Shown: positions 20,395 to 30,326 of the stretch, piece after piece
Layout of the letters: every line of letters begins with the position of its first letter
Position numbering within the stretch: the stretch's first letter is position 1
DNA from: Pantoea anthophila
GTDB taxonomy: Bacteria > Pseudomonadota > Gammaproteobacteria > Enterobacterales > Enterobacteriaceae
DNA: 64,000 nt
Direction of reading: 5' to 3'
Assembly (NCBI RefSeq): GCF_006494375.1
Contig: NZ_VHIZ01000052.1
Coordinates: 248,001 to 312,000 of the forward strand
Translations under genes and position numbers: made by a program
The notes under the pieces: generated by a model
The model's input: only the letters and a program-made list of their open reading frames with translations
Databases searched by the model: none
What the model was told of the DNA's origin: nothing

Positions 20395-21558
20395 ATGTCT
20401 GTAATTAAGATGACCGATCTGGATCTGGCTGGCAAACGCGTGCTGATCCGTGCCGATCTCAACGTACCGGTTAAAGAAGGTAAAGTGACGTCTGATGCAC
20501 GTATCCGTGCTTCTCTGCCCACCATTGAAGCGGCGTTGAAACAGGGCGCGAAAGTAATGGTTACCTCTCACCTGGGTCGTCCGACCGAAGGTGAATACAA
20601 CGAAGAGTTCTCGCTGCTGCCGGTCGTGAACTACCTGAAAGAGAAGCTGAGCGGCACCAATGTGACCCTGGCAAAAGATTACCTCGACGGCGTGGAAGTG
20701 GGCGCTGGCGAACTGGTGGTGCTGGAAAACGTTCGCTTTAACAAAGGCGAGAAGAAAGACGACGAAGCGCTGTCTAAAAAATATGCTGCCCTGTGCGACG
20801 TCTTCGTGATGGATGCGTTTGGTACTGCACACCGCGCGCAGGCCTCTACTCACGGCGTCGGCAAATTTGCGCCTGTTGCCTGTGCCGGTCCGCTGCTCTC
20901 CGCTGAACTGGAAGCGCTGGGCAAGGTGATGACCAACCCTGAGCGTCCGCTGGTCGCTGTCGTAGGCGGTTCTAAAGTTTCAACCAAATTTGATGTGCTG
21001 CAGTCGCTGGTCAAAATCGCGGACACCGTGATTGTCGGCGGCGGCATCGCCAACACCTTCGTGGCTATCGACAATAAAGTCGGTAAATCCCTGTATGAGC
21101 CAGACTTCGTTGAAGCAGCGAAAGGCCTGCGCGATCAGCACGGTATTCCGGTTCCGACTGACTCACGTGTCGGCACGGAATTCTCCGAAACTGCACCAGC
21201 GACCGTGAAAAAGGTTTCGGAAGTGGCGGATAACGAAGAGATTATGGACTTCGGTGACGAAACCGCACAGGCGATGGCTGCCATCCTGAAGGATGCGAAA
21301 ACCATCCTGTGGAACGGCCCGGTGGGCGTATTCGAGTTCCCTAACTTCCGTAAAGGCACCGAAATCGTGGCGAACGCTATTGCAGACAGTGAGGCGTTCT
21401 CTGTGGCTGGCGGCGGCGACACCTTAGCGGCGATCGACCTGTTCGGTATCGAAGACAAAATTTCCTACATCTCTACCGGTGGCGGCGCGTTCCTTGAGTT
21501 CGTGGAAGGCAAGAAACTGCCTGCCGTCGCCATGCTGGAAGAGCGTGCGAAGCAGTAA
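20395..21558 (+). CDS. pgk: Phosphoglycerate kinase
   Basis: 387 residues, as in E. coli. Transfers the acyl phosphate of 1,3-bisphosphoglycerate to ADP in glycolysis. The N-terminal substrate domain has [15 protein letters not shown] and [12 protein letters not shown]; the C-terminal nucleotide domain has [25 protein letters not shown] and [17 protein letters not shown] strong AGAGGG ribosome site precedes the start. It lies between epd and fbaA. Confidence 0.99.
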   Translation: MSVIKMTDLDLAGKRVLIRADLNVPVKEGKVTSDARIRASLPTIEAALKQGAKVMVTSHLGRPTEGEYNEEFSLLPVVNYLKEKLSGTNVTLAKDYLDGVEVGAGELVVLENVRFNKGEKKDDEALSKKYAALCDVFVMDAFGTAHRAQASTHGVGKFAPVACAGPLLSAELEALGKVMTNPERPLVAVVGGSKVSTKFDVLQSLVKIADTVIVGGGIANTFVAIDNKVGKSLYEPDFVEAAKGLRDQHGIPVPTDSRVGTEFSETAPATVKKVSEVADNEEIMDFGDETAQAMAAILKDAKTILWNGPVGVFEFPNFRKGTEIVANAIADSEAFSVAGGGDTLAAIDLFGIEDKISYISTGGGAFLEFVEGKKLPAVAMLEERAKQ

Positions 21559-21663
21559 ACCTTTGGGGGTGATGCCCTGCGGCATCGCCTGAAGTCTTGC
21601 CCGTCTGGGCGTTTAAATCGACGTTCCTTAAGGGGAACAACGGTCACGAAACAGGACACAATC

Positions 21664-22743
21664 ATGTCTAAAATTTTTGATTTCGTAAAACCCGGCGTTG
21701 TCACTGGTGATGACGTACAGAAGATCTTCAAAGTCGCGAAAGAGAACAAATTCGCACTGCCAGCCGTGAACTGCGTCGGCACCGACTCTATCAATGCCGC
21801 ACTGGAAGCTGCTGCGAAAGTTAAAGCACCAATCATCATTCAGTTCTCTAACGGTGGTGCGGCTTTCATCGCGGGTAAAGGTTTCAAGACTGACAAACCA
21901 CAGGGCGCCGCTATTTTCGGTGCAATCTCGGGTGCACACCATGTTCACCTGATGGCTGAGCAGTATGGCGTGCCGGTAATTCTGCACACTGACCACTGTG
22001 CCAAGAAACTGCTGCCGTGGATCGACGGTCTGCTGGACGCAGGTGAAGAGTACTACCAGAAAAACGGTAAACCGCTGTTCTCTTCTCACATGATTGACCT
22101 GTCAGAAGAGTCTCTGGAAGAGAACATCGAAATCAGCAGCAAATACCTGGCGCGCATGGCGAAACTCGACATGACCCTGGAGATTGAACTGGGCTGCACC
22201 GGCGGTGAAGAAGATGGCGTTGATAACAGCCACATGGACGCATCTGCACTCTACACCCAGCCAGAAGATGTGAACTACGCGTACGAAAAACTGCATGCGA
22301 TCAGCCCGCGCTTCACCATTGCGGCGTCATTCGGTAACGTTCACGGCGTGTACAAGCCAGGCAACGTGAAACTGACCCCGACCATTCTGCGTGATTCGCA
22401 GAAGTTTGTGTGTGAAAAACATGGCCTGCCGCACAACGCGCTGGACTTCGTTTTCCACGGCGGTTCAGGTTCTTCAGCAGCAGAGATCGAAGAGTCTATC
22501 AGCTACGGCGTGATCAAGATGAACATCGATACCGATACCCAGTGGGCAACCTGGGACGGCATTCTGCAGTACTACAAAAAGAACGAAGGCTATCTGCAGT
22601 CGCAGTTGGGTAACCCGGAAGGCGACGACAAGCCAAACAAAAAATATTACGACCCACGCGTCTGGCTGCGTTCTGCCCAGGCGTCTATGGTGGTCCGTCT
22701 GGAGCAGGCTTTCAAAGAGCTTAACGCTGTCGACGTACTGTAA
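21664..22743 (+). CDS. fbaA: Class II fructose-bisphosphate aldolase
   Basis: 359 residues, as in E. coli FbaA. Zinc-dependent aldolase of glycolysis and gluconeogenesis. Metal ligands are in VILHTDHCAKKLLPW and FGNVHGVYKPGNVKL, with FHGGSGSSAAEIEESI holding the third histidine; LEIELGCTGGEEDGVDNS is the mobile-loop region. A 105-base gap after pgk contains short inverted repeats but no clear terminator, so read-through from the upstream promoters is likely. Confidence 0.99.
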   Translation: MSKIFDFVKPGVVTGDDVQKIFKVAKENKFALPAVNCVGTDSINAALEAAAKVKAPIIIQFSNGGAAFIAGKGFKTDKPQGAAIFGAISGAHHVHLMAEQYGVPVILHTDHCAKKLLPWIDGLLDAGEEYYQKNGKPLFSSHMIDLSEESLEENIEISSKYLARMAKLDMTLEIELGCTGGEEDGVDNSHMDASALYTQPEDVNYAYEKLHAISPRFTIAASFGNVHGVYKPGNVKLTPTILRDSQKFVCEKHGLPHNALDFVFHGGSGSSAAEIEESISYGVIKMNIDTDTQWATWDGILQYYKKNEGYLQSQLGNPEGDDKPNKKYYDPRVWLRSAQASMVVRLEQAFKELNAVDVL

Positions 22744-22763
22744 CACCCTGGTGGTTACCGTAT

Positions 22764-22791
22764 AAAAAAGGCCCGAAAGGGCCTTTTTTTT
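22764..22791 (+). terminator. fbaA terminator
   Basis: Stem AAGGCCC / GGGCCTT with a GAAA tetraloop and seven further T residues, 22 bases after the fbaA stop. Confidence 0.95.
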
Positions 22792-22934
22792 GCCTTTTTT
22801 TCAGCAGATTTATGTCAGAGGTCATGCAGGTTTGGCACACCGGCATTTATTGTTTACCCTTTTGTCAGGGATTGTCAGAGCGGTTCTGACAATGTGGTCT
22901 CATTCCCTTTGGGATTTAATTACAGGATGGTTAC

Positions 22935-23831
22935 ATGCAGGATACGGGCATGATCGATGAAATCAACAACGCGGGAAACTGGATTATACGAAATCAGGAA
23001 CTCCTGATTAGCTATGCGGTAAACATCGTCGCCGCGATTGCGATTATCGTGGTAGGGCTGATGATTGCGCGCATCATCGCCAATGCGGTCAATCGTCTGC
23101 TGCGCGCGCGTCACATTGATACCACGGTCGCTGACTTCCTGTCTGCGCTGGTACGCTATGGCATTATCGCGTTCACGCTTATCGCCGCACTGGGGCGTAT
23201 CGGCGTCCAGACCACCTCGGTCATTGCTATTCTGGGTGCAGCCGGTCTGGCTGTAGGCCTGGCATTAAAAGATTCCCTGTCAAACCTCGCGGCGGGTGTG
23301 CTGCTGGTGATTTTCCGCCACTTCCGGGCCGGTGAGTTTGTCGATCTGGGCGGCATCATGGGGACGGTCATGAACGTACAGATCTTCTCCACGACCCTCA
23401 AATCGGCTGACGGCAAGCTGGTGGTGGTGCCTAACGGTAAAATCATCACCGGTAATATCGTTAACTTCTCGCGCGAGCCGATACGCCGCAATGAATTTAT
23501 CATTGGCGTCTCTTACGATGCGGATGTTGATCAGGTGCTGACGCTGCTGCGCGAAGTGGTTGATGCTGATAGCCGTGTTCTGCAGGAGAAAGGCGTGCAG
23601 GTGGGTCTGAATGAGCTGGCGGCCTCCTCAATGAACTTTGTGGTGCGCTGCTGGAGCAACAGCGGAGACCTGCAGGATGTTTACTGGGATCTGCTGAAGA
23701 ACTTTAAGCGTGCGCTGGATGGAAAAGGGATTGGCATTCCTTATCCACAGATGGATGTGCATCTGCACCGTGTTAAAAAGCCGGAGACCGCCGCGCCAGA
23801 GACAATCGCGCCACAGGCCCAGCCGGAGTAA
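22935..23831 (+). CDS. mscS: Small-conductance mechanosensitive channel
   Basis: 298 residues; a heptameric inner-membrane valve opened by membrane tension. It aligns without gaps to E. coli MscS through TM1 ([20 protein letters not shown]), TM2 ([20 protein letters not shown]) and pore-lining TM3 ([16 protein letters not shown]), then the beta domain (AADGK-type loop, [10 protein letters not shown]) and the vestibule. Three unusual residues follow the TM3 pore: Lys112-Asp113 replace the Gln-Gly of E. coli, and His129 replaces Pro. A 15-residue Pro/Ala-rich tail extends the C-terminus. An ATG at 22935 gives the family N-terminus; another ATG lies 15 bases downstream. Confidence 0.95.
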   Translation: MQDTGMIDEINNAGNWIIRNQELLISYAVNIVAAIAIIVVGLMIARIIANAVNRLLRARHIDTTVADFLSALVRYGIIAFTLIAALGRIGVQTTSVIAILGAAGLAVGLALKDSLSNLAAGVLLVIFRHFRAGEFVDLGGIMGTVMNVQIFSTTLKSADGKLVVVPNGKIITGNIVNFSREPIRRNEFIIGVSYDADVDQVLTLLREVVDADSRVLQEKGVQVGLNELAASSMNFVVRCWSNSGDLQDVYWDLLKNFKRALDGKGIGIPYPQMDVHLHRVKKPETAAPETIAPQAQPE

Positions 23832-23838
23832 TCGTTTT

Positions 23839-23868
23839 ATGGGCGACCCCGGTCGCCCATTCATTTTG
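23839..23868 (+). terminator. mscS terminator
   Basis: Perfect 10-bp stem ATGGGCGACC / GGTCGCCCAT with a minimal loop, followed by TCATTTT, seven bases after the stop codon. Confidence 0.8.
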
Positions 23869-23955
23869 CTAATCGCAGATTAATTCTTTCAATTTCCGCT
23901 AATCATCGCCCCCTCTTATACTGCTTCACATCTGACGATGTGAGGACATAATTCT

Positions 23956-24579
23956 GTGATATCTCTCTACTTTCAGGGGCTTGCCCTGGGTGCCGCACTG
24001 ATTCTGCCGCTGGGTCCGCAGAACGCCTTTGTCATGAATCAGGGGGTAAAGCGGCAGTACCACCTGATGACAGCGGCGCTCTGCTCGCTGAGCGATATTC
24101 TGCTGATTTGCGGCGGTATTTTCGGCGGAAGTGCACTCCTGAGTCACTCTCCGCTGCTGCTGGGGGCAATCACCTGGGCGGGCGTGGCATTTCTGCTCTG
24201 GTACGGCTGGGGCGCGCTGCGTCACGCCTTTCGCGGCGATGTCGATCTGGCAGAGGGGACGTCGCGCAGGCAGAGCAGGGGACGCATCGTGGCGACGCTG
24301 CTGGCGGTGACCTGGCTCAACCCGCACGTCTATCTTGATACCTTTGTGGTGCTGGGCAGCCTTGGCGGTCAGTTGCCGACCACCGCGGCGCGTCAGTGGT
24401 TCGCGCTGGGAACCATCAGCGCCTCTGTCCTGTGGTTTTTCGGCCTGGCCCTGCTGGCCGCGTGGCTCTCACCGCGTCTGCGCACTGCGACGGCACAGCG
24501 CATCATTAACCTGCTGGTCGGCGCAGTGATGTGGTTTATTGCCCTGCAACTGGCGCGCCAGGGTATCGCCGCTTTCTGA
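23956..24579 (+). CDS. argO: Arginine exporter
   Basis: 207 residues with a GTG start at 23956 after GAGGAC, chosen because homologues begin M-x-S-Y-F-QG at this point. LysE-superfamily exporter with about six transmembrane helices; [15 protein letters not shown] and [20 protein letters not shown] are the conserved family sequences. It exports L-arginine. In E. coli its transcription is activated by ArgP, which is encoded 1.1 kb downstream here. Confidence 0.95.
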   Translation: MISLYFQGLALGAALILPLGPQNAFVMNQGVKRQYHLMTAALCSLSDILLICGGIFGGSALLSHSPLLLGAITWAGVAFLLWYGWGALRHAFRGDVDLAEGTSRRQSRGRIVATLLAVTWLNPHVYLDTFVVLGSLGGQLPTTAARQWFALGTISASVLWFFGLALLAAWLSPRLRTATAQRIINLLVGAVMWFIALQLARQGIAAF

Positions 24580-24723
24580 ACAGAACGCGAACAGCCTGCG
24601 GTTATTGCCGCACCGCTGGCGAACTTTTGCCATAATGACCACTCAAAGCATGGCGCATACCGATGCGCTGCTGGGCTTCGCCGGTTAGAAGCCGTCATAG
24701 TGACCTTTTCAAGGAGGACTTTC

Positions 24724-25446
24724 ATGAAACTGAAAGCATTGGCTCTGGCCGCAATCATGAGCGCCGGAGCACTGCCTGGCGTACACGCTGATGAGTTACC
24801 AAATGGGCCGCACGTGGTGACCTCAGGCAAGGCAACAGTCGATGCCCGTCCCGATATCGCTACGCTCTCTATCGTGGTGAATGTCTCATCCAAAGATGCC
24901 GCCGATGCGAAAAAGCAGGCGGACAGCCGGGTTGCACAATATTTCGATTTTCTGCAGAAAAACGGCATTGAGAAGAAAGATATTGATGCGGCTAACCTGA
25001 GTACCCAGCCAGAGTACGATTACACCAAAGAGGGCAAATCTGTCCTGAAAGGCTATCGCGCGGTGCGTCAGGTTCAGGTCACTCTGCGTCAGCTGGACAA
25101 GCTGAACGATCTGCTGGATGGCGCACTGAAATCGGGCCTGAACGAGGTGCGCAGCGTCGAGTTAGGCGTGGCAAACCCGGAGAGCTACAAAGAGCAGGCA
25201 CGTAAAGCGGCGATTAAAAATGCCACTCAGCAGGCCTCACAGCTGGCTGAAGGCTTTAACGCGAAGCTGGGGCCGATCTACAGCATCCGCTATCAGGTCG
25301 CTAACTATCAGCCGATGCCGATGAACCGCATGTATAAAGCGGCGGCAGCAGCCGATACCTCAGCCCAGGAAACCTACGATCAGCAGAGCATTAACTTTGA
25401 CGATCAGGTCGATGTGGTGTTTGAACTCAAGCCTAACGCGCCATAA
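24724..25446 (+). CDS. yggE: Periplasmic SIMPL-domain protein YggE
   Basis: 240 residues from ATG 24724, directly after AAGGAGGACTTTC. A signal peptide, MKLKALALAAIMSAGALPGVHA, precedes a SIMPL/DUF541 domain that begins PHVVTSGKATVDARPDIATL and contains YRAVRQVQVTLRQLDKLNDL. The E. coli protein is periplasmic and linked to lower oxidative stress, mechanism unknown. A short hairpin (AACGGG/CCCGTT, 25452-25471) right after the stop may terminate it. Confidence 0.93.
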   Translation: MKLKALALAAIMSAGALPGVHADELPNGPHVVTSGKATVDARPDIATLSIVVNVSSKDAADAKKQADSRVAQYFDFLQKNGIEKKDIDAANLSTQPEYDYTKEGKSVLKGYRAVRQVQVTLRQLDKLNDLLDGALKSGLNEVRSVELGVANPESYKEQARKAAIKNATQQASQLAEGFNAKLGPIYSIRYQVANYQPMPMNRMYKAAAAADTSAQETYDQQSINFDDQVDVVFELKPNAP

Positions 25447-25521
25447 TGCAAAACGGGGCTGATGTCCCGTTTGAAATTGTTGACAAAACCTGGCCCGGTT
25501 CGCTGTGAGACGGTGCCTGCA

Positions 25522-25625
25522 CAGGAAACAGGGTCAGATCGGAAAGTCGCTAAGGCCAATCCCTGGCCGCTCGGCCCGCACCATCCCTGGCGCGGGACGC
25601 TTTCCTCTTCTGACCCTGCTCCCTG
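25522..25625. repeat. Folded inverted-repeat element between yggE and argP
   Basis: A long imperfect dyad: CAGG..CAGGGTCAGA..GGAAAG (25522-25546) pairs with CTTTCC..TCTGACCCTG..CCTG (25600-25625). Inside, two further stems form: GGCC-AATCCCT-GGCC (25554-25568) and CCCGC-N12-GCGGG (25575-25596). Both inner loops show ATCCCTGG. The result is a four-way, cloverleaf-like fold about 104 bases long. It lies between the ends of convergent genes and has no coding potential. It could be a small RNA, a REP-like or MITE-like repeat, or a protein-binding cruciform. Confidence 0.6.
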
Positions 25626-25678
25626 CGCGTTTAACTTTTCTGTTGTTGTAAGAGTCTTCTTTATCCCGATATGTCAGC

Positions 25679-25710
25679 AACAAAAACGGGGCTTTCGCCC
25701 CGTTTTTGTT
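25679..25710. terminator. Bidirectional terminator beyond argP
   Basis: A 13-bp stem AACAAAAACGGGG / CCCCGTTTTTGTT around CTTTCG gives A/T tracts for both directions. It ends two bases before the argP stop codon. Confidence 0.95.
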
Positions 25711-25711
25711 T

Positions 25712-26617
25712 TCAGGCGGCAACGTCGTCCTGACGCAGCACCCGATGTCCATGCGCTATCAGCGCATCGGTGACCCGACGCATCAGACGGCTCTCCGGCG
25801 CAAAACGATGCCAGTAGAGCATCCGGCGCTGATACAGGCCAGGCGTCAAATCGATTAACTCCCCGCTTGCCAGCTCGCGCTCAATCTGCAGATGCGGAAT
25901 CATACAGCAGGTCGACCCCTGTCGTGCCATCTGCACAAAGGCTTCCGATGAGTTGACGATGTGGCAGGGCACGCTCCCGGGTGAGAGGTCGAAATTCTGC
26001 TGCAGGAAGGCCTGATGCATATCATCAAGGTGGTCGAACGCGACCGCAGGCGCCTTCAGCAGGGCAGAGCGGGTCACCCCGTTGGGGAAGAAGCGATCGG
26101 CAAAGTCGCGCGACGCCACAAACAGATAGTCGAGCGCGCCGAGCTGGTCCACCAGACAGCTGGGCAGCGGCTGCGGCTGAATACTGACCGCGCCCACCAC
26201 CTCACCGCGACGCAGACGCTCCTGGGTGCGGGTTTCATCTTCCACCTGCAGATTCAGGCGCACGGGCGAGTCGGCCAGCACATCTTTCAGGGCGGGCAGC
26301 AGCCATGTCGCCAGACTGTCGGCGTTGACCGCCAGCGACAGCAGCAGCGGCGTGGTTCCACTGTTCTCATCACCCAGCCACTCCTCTTCCAGCAGCTCGA
26401 CCTGATGCAGTAATGCGAGCAGTTTCTGGCCCTGTTCGGTCGGACGCGGCGGCACGGTGCGCACCAGCAGCGGCTGACCAAACAGGTTCTCCAGCTGCTT
26501 AATACGCTGAGACACCGCCGACTGGGTGATGCAGAGTTTCTGTGCGGCTCGCTCAAATCCGCGTTCGCGGATCACTGAATCCAGCGCCTGAAGCGTTCGA
26601 TAATCCGGGCGTTTCAT
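25712..26617 (-). CDS. argP: LysR-type regulator ArgP (IciA)
   Basis: 301 residues from [20 protein letters not shown] (ATG 26617, AGGAGAGAG-like site upstream). The winged helix-turn-helix is [20 protein letters not shown]; the rest is the LysR effector domain. ArgP binds arginine or lysine and, in E. coli, activates argO and several lysine-related genes; as IciA it was described as binding the 13-mers of oriC. Divergent from rpiA, convergent with yggE. Confidence 0.96.
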   Translation of the reverse strand: MKRPDYRTLQALDSVIRERGFERAAQKLCITQSAVSQRIKQLENLFGQPLLVRTVPPRPTEQGQKLLALLHQVELLEEEWLGDENSGTTPLLLSLAVNADSLATWLLPALKDVLADSPVRLNLQVEDETRTQERLRRGEVVGAVSIQPQPLPSCLVDQLGALDYLFVASRDFADRFFPNGVTRSALLKAPAVAFDHLDDMHQAFLQQNFDLSPGSVPCHIVNSSEAFVQMARQGSTCCMIPHLQIERELASGELIDLTPGLYQRRMLYWHRFAPESRLMRRVTDALIAHGHRVLRQDDVAA

Positions 26618-26799
26618 TATTCTTCTCTCTCCTTCAGGGTGGACGTCACTATGCCACAAAAGTGCCGCCTGTGATGGCTCACCTGTTTTTTGTGGGCTGG
26701 CTTCCAAAGCGTTAAATCCGCGTCGGTCAGCCGAGCATTTTCAGCCAGCCTTGTTTTATACTACGCGCACTTCGTTGTCGCACAGGTTTTAAACATACC

Positions 26800-27459
26800 A
26801 TGACCCAGGATGAACTGAAAAAAGCCGTTGGCTGGGCTGCACTTGAGTACGTGCAGCCGGGGACGGTTGTTGGCGTAGGCACCGGATCCACCGCTGCCCA
26901 CTTTATCGATGCGCTTGCCACAGTCAGGCATCAGATCGAAGGTGCCGTCTCCAGCTCGGATGCCTCGACCCTGAAACTGAAAAGCCTGGGCATTCCGGTG
27001 TTTGACCTGAACGAGATCGATCTGCTGTCGGTTTACGTCGATGGTGCGGATGAGATCAACCCGCAGATGCAGATGATCAAAGGCGGTGGCGCGGCGCTGA
27101 CGCGTGAAAAGATCGTAGCCGCGGTGGCGCAGACCTTTATCTGTATCGCCGACGCCTCTAAAGAGGTCGATGTGCTGGGCCGCTTCCCGCTGCCGATCGA
27201 GGTGATCCCGATGGCGCGCAGTTACGTTGCGCGTGAGCTGGTTAAAATGGGCGGCCTGCCGGAGTATCGCCAGAATGTCATCACCGATAACGGCAACATC
27301 ATTCTCGACGTGCATAATCTGACTATTCTCGATCCGATTGCGCTGGAAAAGAGCATCAACGCTTTGCCTGGCGTGGTCACCGTGGGCCTGTTTGCCGCAC
27401 GCGGCGCCGATATTGCGCTGATAGGCGGTCCGGATGGCGTGAAAACCATCAAAAAATGA
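26800..27459 (+). CDS. rpiA: Ribose-5-phosphate isomerase A
   Basis: 219 residues, as in E. coli. Interconverts ribose 5-phosphate and ribulose 5-phosphate. Active-site stretches visible: [16 protein letters not shown] (phosphate loop), [19 protein letters not shown] with catalytic Asp, and [13 protein letters not shown]. The gene has its own promoter region of 182 bases shared with the divergent argP. Confidence 0.98.
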   Translation: MTQDELKKAVGWAALEYVQPGTVVGVGTGSTAAHFIDALATVRHQIEGAVSSSDASTLKLKSLGIPVFDLNEIDLLSVYVDGADEINPQMQMIKGGGAALTREKIVAAVAQTFICIADASKEVDVLGRFPLPIEVIPMARSYVARELVKMGGLPEYRQNVITDNGNIILDVHNLTILDPIALEKSINALPGVVTVGLFAARGADIALIGGPDGVKTIKK

Positions 27460-27529
27460 TCTGTCCGGCGTCGATACGGCGCCGCTTATTTCTGCCTGCA
27501 AATCATCTTTTCTCGCCCGGGTGAAATTT

Positions 27530-27545
27530 GGTGACTTATGTCACA
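27530..27545 (+). promoter_or_regulatory. CRP-like site upstream of serA
   Basis: GGTGA-CTTATG-TCACA matches the CRP consensus at 9 of 10 conserved bases. It lies about 200 bases before serA. Cyclic-AMP and Lrp effects on serA are known in E. coli. The remaining 27460-27738 is AT-rich with no gene. Confidence 0.6.
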
Positions 27546-27738
27546 TAACCGTTATCCGCAACGGTTTCATTCTCTCTTCAACCCTGACCCCGTGATTTTG
27601 TCTGGCATTGTGGTGCTGCCAGCCGTTGCCGTGCTGGCTCCCGGGCAATCGTTTGTATTGCCCGACGCGATTTTTTTGATATTTTGACAGAAGGCTGGCT
27701 TATGGTACTCCTCATTGAATGCTGAATAGGATCGGGAA

Positions 27739-28977
27739 ATGGCAAAGGTATCACTGGATAAAGATAAGATTAAGTTCCTGCTGGTGGAGGGTGTGCATCA
27801 GAGCGCGCTGGACAACCTGCGGGCTGCAGGCTACACCAACATCGAATTTCACAAGGGCGCGCTGGACGCTGACGCATTAAAAGCCTCCATCCGTGATGCG
27901 CACTTCATTGGTATCCGTTCCCGCTCCCAGCTCACTGAAGAGATTTTTGCGGCAGCTGAAAAGCTGGTCGCTGTCGGCTGTTTCTGTATCGGAACCAACC
28001 AGGTTGACCTGCAGGCCGCCGCCAGCCGCGGGATTCCGGTCTTCAATGCGCCATTCTCCAATACCCGCTCGGTCGCTGAACTGGTGATTGGTGAAATGCT
28101 GCTGATGCTGCGTGGCATCCCGGAAGCGAATGCCAAAGCGCACCGTGGTATCTGGAACAAGAATGCCAAAGGCTCATTCGAAGCGCGTGGGAAAAAACTC
28201 GGCATCATCGGTTACGGCCATATCGGGATGCAGCTGGGCGTGCTGGCAGAGAGCCTGGGCATGCACGTTTTCTTCTATGACATTGAAAACAAGCTGCCGC
28301 TGGGTAATGCCACTCAGGTTCGCCATCTGGCGGAACTGCTCAACATGAGCGACGTTGTGAGCCTGCACGTACCGGAAACCGTGTCGACACAGGATATGAT
28401 CGGGGCGGAGCAGCTGGCGCAGATGAAGCCTGGCGCGCTGCTGATTAACGCCTCTCGTGGCACGGTTGTGGATATCCCGGCGCTGTGCGAGGCACTGGCC
28501 AGCAAGCATGTGGGAGGCGCGGCCATCGACGTCTTCCCGGTCGAGCCAGCCACCAACAGCGATCCCTTTATCTCTCCGCTGAGTGAGTTCGACAACGTGA
28601 TCCTGACGCCGCACATTGGCGGATCGACAGAAGAAGCGCAGGAGAACATCGGTATTGAAGTTGCGGGCAAGCTGGCGAAATACTCCGACAACGGTTCCAC
28701 CCTGTCGGCGGTCAACTTCCCGGAAGTCTCACTGCCGATCCACGGCATCAGCGCCAGCCGTCTGCTGCACATCCACGAGAACCGTCCGGGCGTGCTGACG
28801 GCGATCAACCAGATTTTCGCCGAGCAGGGCATTAACATCGCCGCTCAGTATCTGCAGACGTCGCCATTTATGGGCTATGTGGTCATCGATATCGATGCTG
28901 AGCCGGAAGTGGCGGAGAAAGCTCTGCAGCTGATGAAGGCTATTCCGGGCACTATCCGCGCGCGTTTACTTTACTAA
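27739..28977 (+). CDS. serA: D-3-phosphoglycerate dehydrogenase
   Basis: 412 residues (E. coli 410). First committed step of serine synthesis. The NAD-binding motif is LGIIGYGHIGMQLGVLAESLGMHVFFYD; LTPHIGGSTEEAQENIG carries the catalytic histidine; the C-terminal ACT domain (HENRPGVLTAINQIF) binds serine for feedback control. The ACT domain has a two-residue insertion (GISASRLLH versus GGRRLMH in E. coli), accounting for the length difference. Serine made here feeds the gcvTHP and folate genes nearby. Confidence 0.98.
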   Translation: MAKVSLDKDKIKFLLVEGVHQSALDNLRAAGYTNIEFHKGALDADALKASIRDAHFIGIRSRSQLTEEIFAAAEKLVAVGCFCIGTNQVDLQAAASRGIPVFNAPFSNTRSVAELVIGEMLLMLRGIPEANAKAHRGIWNKNAKGSFEARGKKLGIIGYGHIGMQLGVLAESLGMHVFFYDIENKLPLGNATQVRHLAELLNMSDVVSLHVPETVSTQDMIGAEQLAQMKPGALLINASRGTVVDIPALCEALASKHVGGAAIDVFPVEPATNSDPFISPLSEFDNVILTPHIGGSTEEAQENIGIEVAGKLAKYSDNGSTLSAVNFPEVSLPIHGISASRLLHIHENRPGVLTAINQIFAEQGINIAAQYLQTSPFMGYVVIDIDAEPEVAEKALQLMKAIPGTIRARLLY

Positions 28978-28987
28978 GCGCTACCCG

Positions 28988-29022
28988 CCTGGAGAGGCGC
29001 TGAGTCGCGTCTCTTCAGGTTT
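28988..29022 (+). terminator. Probable serA terminator
   Basis: CCTGGAGAGGCG pairs imperfectly with CGCGTCTCTTCAGG eleven bases past the serA stop; the following sequence TTTCATTG is only moderately T-rich. Confidence 0.5.
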
Positions 29023-29087
29023 CATTGCAGCCAGATGCGCCCGGACAGGGGATTGAGTCATCTGAAAATTCCGTAACACTACTTCCT

Positions 29088-29696
29088 CTACTCCCACTGC
29101 CACAGCTTTGACGGCGTCATTACGGCCGGCAAAGGCACATCCCATTCTGCCACCGGCAGGCTGTCAACCTGCTGACAATCGTGGGCCAGACCCACGGGCA
29201 AAAAGCCGTGCTGCCGCCAGTTCTGCAGCGTGCGATCGTAGAAGCCTCCGCCCATCCCCAGACGCTGACCGGCGTGGTCAAACGCCACCAGCGGCACCAT
29301 CATCAGATCCAGCTGATCCAGGGTGATCAACTGCCGGATATCCAGCGGCGGTTCGGGAATACGCAGTTTATTGGTCTGCAAGGGGGTGTCGGGCGAATAG
29401 CGCAGAAACAGTAAATTACCGGGAGAGAAGGGGTGCAAAACCGGCAGACAGACCGTTTTTTTCAGATGCCACAACCGGGCAATCAGCGGACGGGTGTTGA
29501 GCTCTCCATCCACCGACAGAAACAGGGCAATATTTTGTGCGGCAGTGAGCGGGGCGTAGTTCAGGGCCAGCTCCGCAAGCTGTTCGGCCGCCTGGGCCTG
29601 CTGCTCGTCCGTCAGCGCCCGGCGCAGATGACGCACCTGCTGGCGAATTTCCTGACGCTGTAACATGGAAGGTGCAGAGATGGAAGGTTCAGACAT
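29088..29696 (-). CDS. fau: 5-formyltetrahydrofolate cyclo-ligase
   Basis: 202 residues from the ATG at 29696 (GGGGAA upstream); E. coli YgfA/Fau is annotated at about 182, so an internal start is possible. ATP-dependent conversion of 5-formyl-THF to 5,10-methenyl-THF. Family signatures: IALFLSVDGELNTRPL, LPVLHPFSPGNLLFLRY, and VPLVAFDHAGQRLGMGGGFYDRTL. It is downstream of 6S RNA on the same strand, an arrangement conserved in enterics, where ssrS and fau are co-transcribed. Confidence 0.95.
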   Translation of the reverse strand: MSEPSISAPSMLQRQEIRQQVRHLRRALTDEQQAQAAEQLAELALNYAPLTAAQNIALFLSVDGELNTRPLIARLWHLKKTVCLPVLHPFSPGNLLFLRYSPDTPLQTNKLRIPEPPLDIRQLITLDQLDLMMVPLVAFDHAGQRLGMGGGFYDRTLQNWRQHGFLPVGLAHDCQQVDSLPVAEWDVPLPAVMTPSKLWQWE

Positions 29697-29772
29697 GATT
29701 TCCCCGCCGGATAAGTCGCTGTTCAGCGACTATAACATGTCGGTCGGGGGAAAAAAGCAGGAGTGCTGAAAG

Positions 29773-29958
29773 GGAGATCTCCGAGATGCCGCCGTAGGCT
29801 GTAACCCTTGAACCCTTGGTTCAAGGTGAACATGCCGTCGTAACCATCAGGCTTCTCGGACGGACCGAGCATGCACACAGGTAACAGAGCGTCACATTCT
29901 GTTTTTTCGAAATATCGGCTCAGGGGACTGGCCCACTTGCAAACATCTCAGAGAAAAT
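29773..29958 (-). ncRNA. ssrS: 6S RNA
   Basis: About 186 nt between zapA and fau. The minus strand reads ATTTTCTCTGAGATGTTTGC at the 5' end, then GGGCCAGTCCCCTGAGCCGATA, later GAGCATGCTCGGTCCGTCCG-like sequence, CCTTGAACCAAGGGTTCAAG and a 3' end GGCATCTCGGAGATC. These match E. coli 6S RNA at both ends of the closing stem and in the conserved flanks of the central bubble. 6S RNA sequesters sigma-70 RNA polymerase in stationary phase. Ends are set by alignment from memory and may be off by a few bases. Confidence 0.95.
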
Positions 29959-29996
29959 TTACCTCACCGTTACTGTAGCACAGCAACCATGAAGTT

Positions 29997-30326
29997 TTAT
30001 TCGAACTTCGCATCCTGGCGGTCGGTTATGCGACCCTGCTCAACTAACGCCTGCTCAATCGTCTGCTGCAGCATACGGATACGCTGTTCCATATTAGCAG
30101 CATAATCGCGCGTTTTCACTTTCTCTTGCGCCAGTTCATGGCAGACGTTTAACGCGGCGATGAACACCAGTTGCTCTGTATTTGTGACTCTAGTGCGAAC
30201 TTTTAAATCTTGCAACCGCTGATTGAGATCGTCAGCCGCACTATTGAGCGCATCTTGCTGCTCTGGCGGACAATTCACTCTTAACGAACGACCAAAAATT
30301 TGTAAATCTACCGGTTGTGCAGACAT
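29997..30326 (-). CDS. zapA: Cell division protein ZapA
   Basis: 109 residues from [20 protein letters not shown] (ATG 30326, AGGAAGGTGGC upstream). ZapA binds FtsZ and promotes bundling of the Z-ring. The N-terminal beta-rich FtsZ-binding head is followed by [20 protein letters not shown] and a long C-terminal coiled coil (residues about 70-105). Located upstream of ssrS and fau, divergent from ygfB. Confidence 0.96.
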   Translation of the reverse strand: MSAQPVDLQIFGRSLRVNCPPEQQDALNSAADDLNQRLQDLKVRTRVTNTEQLVFIAALNVCHELAQEKVKTRDYAANMEQRIRMLQQTIEQALVEQGRITDRQDAKFE

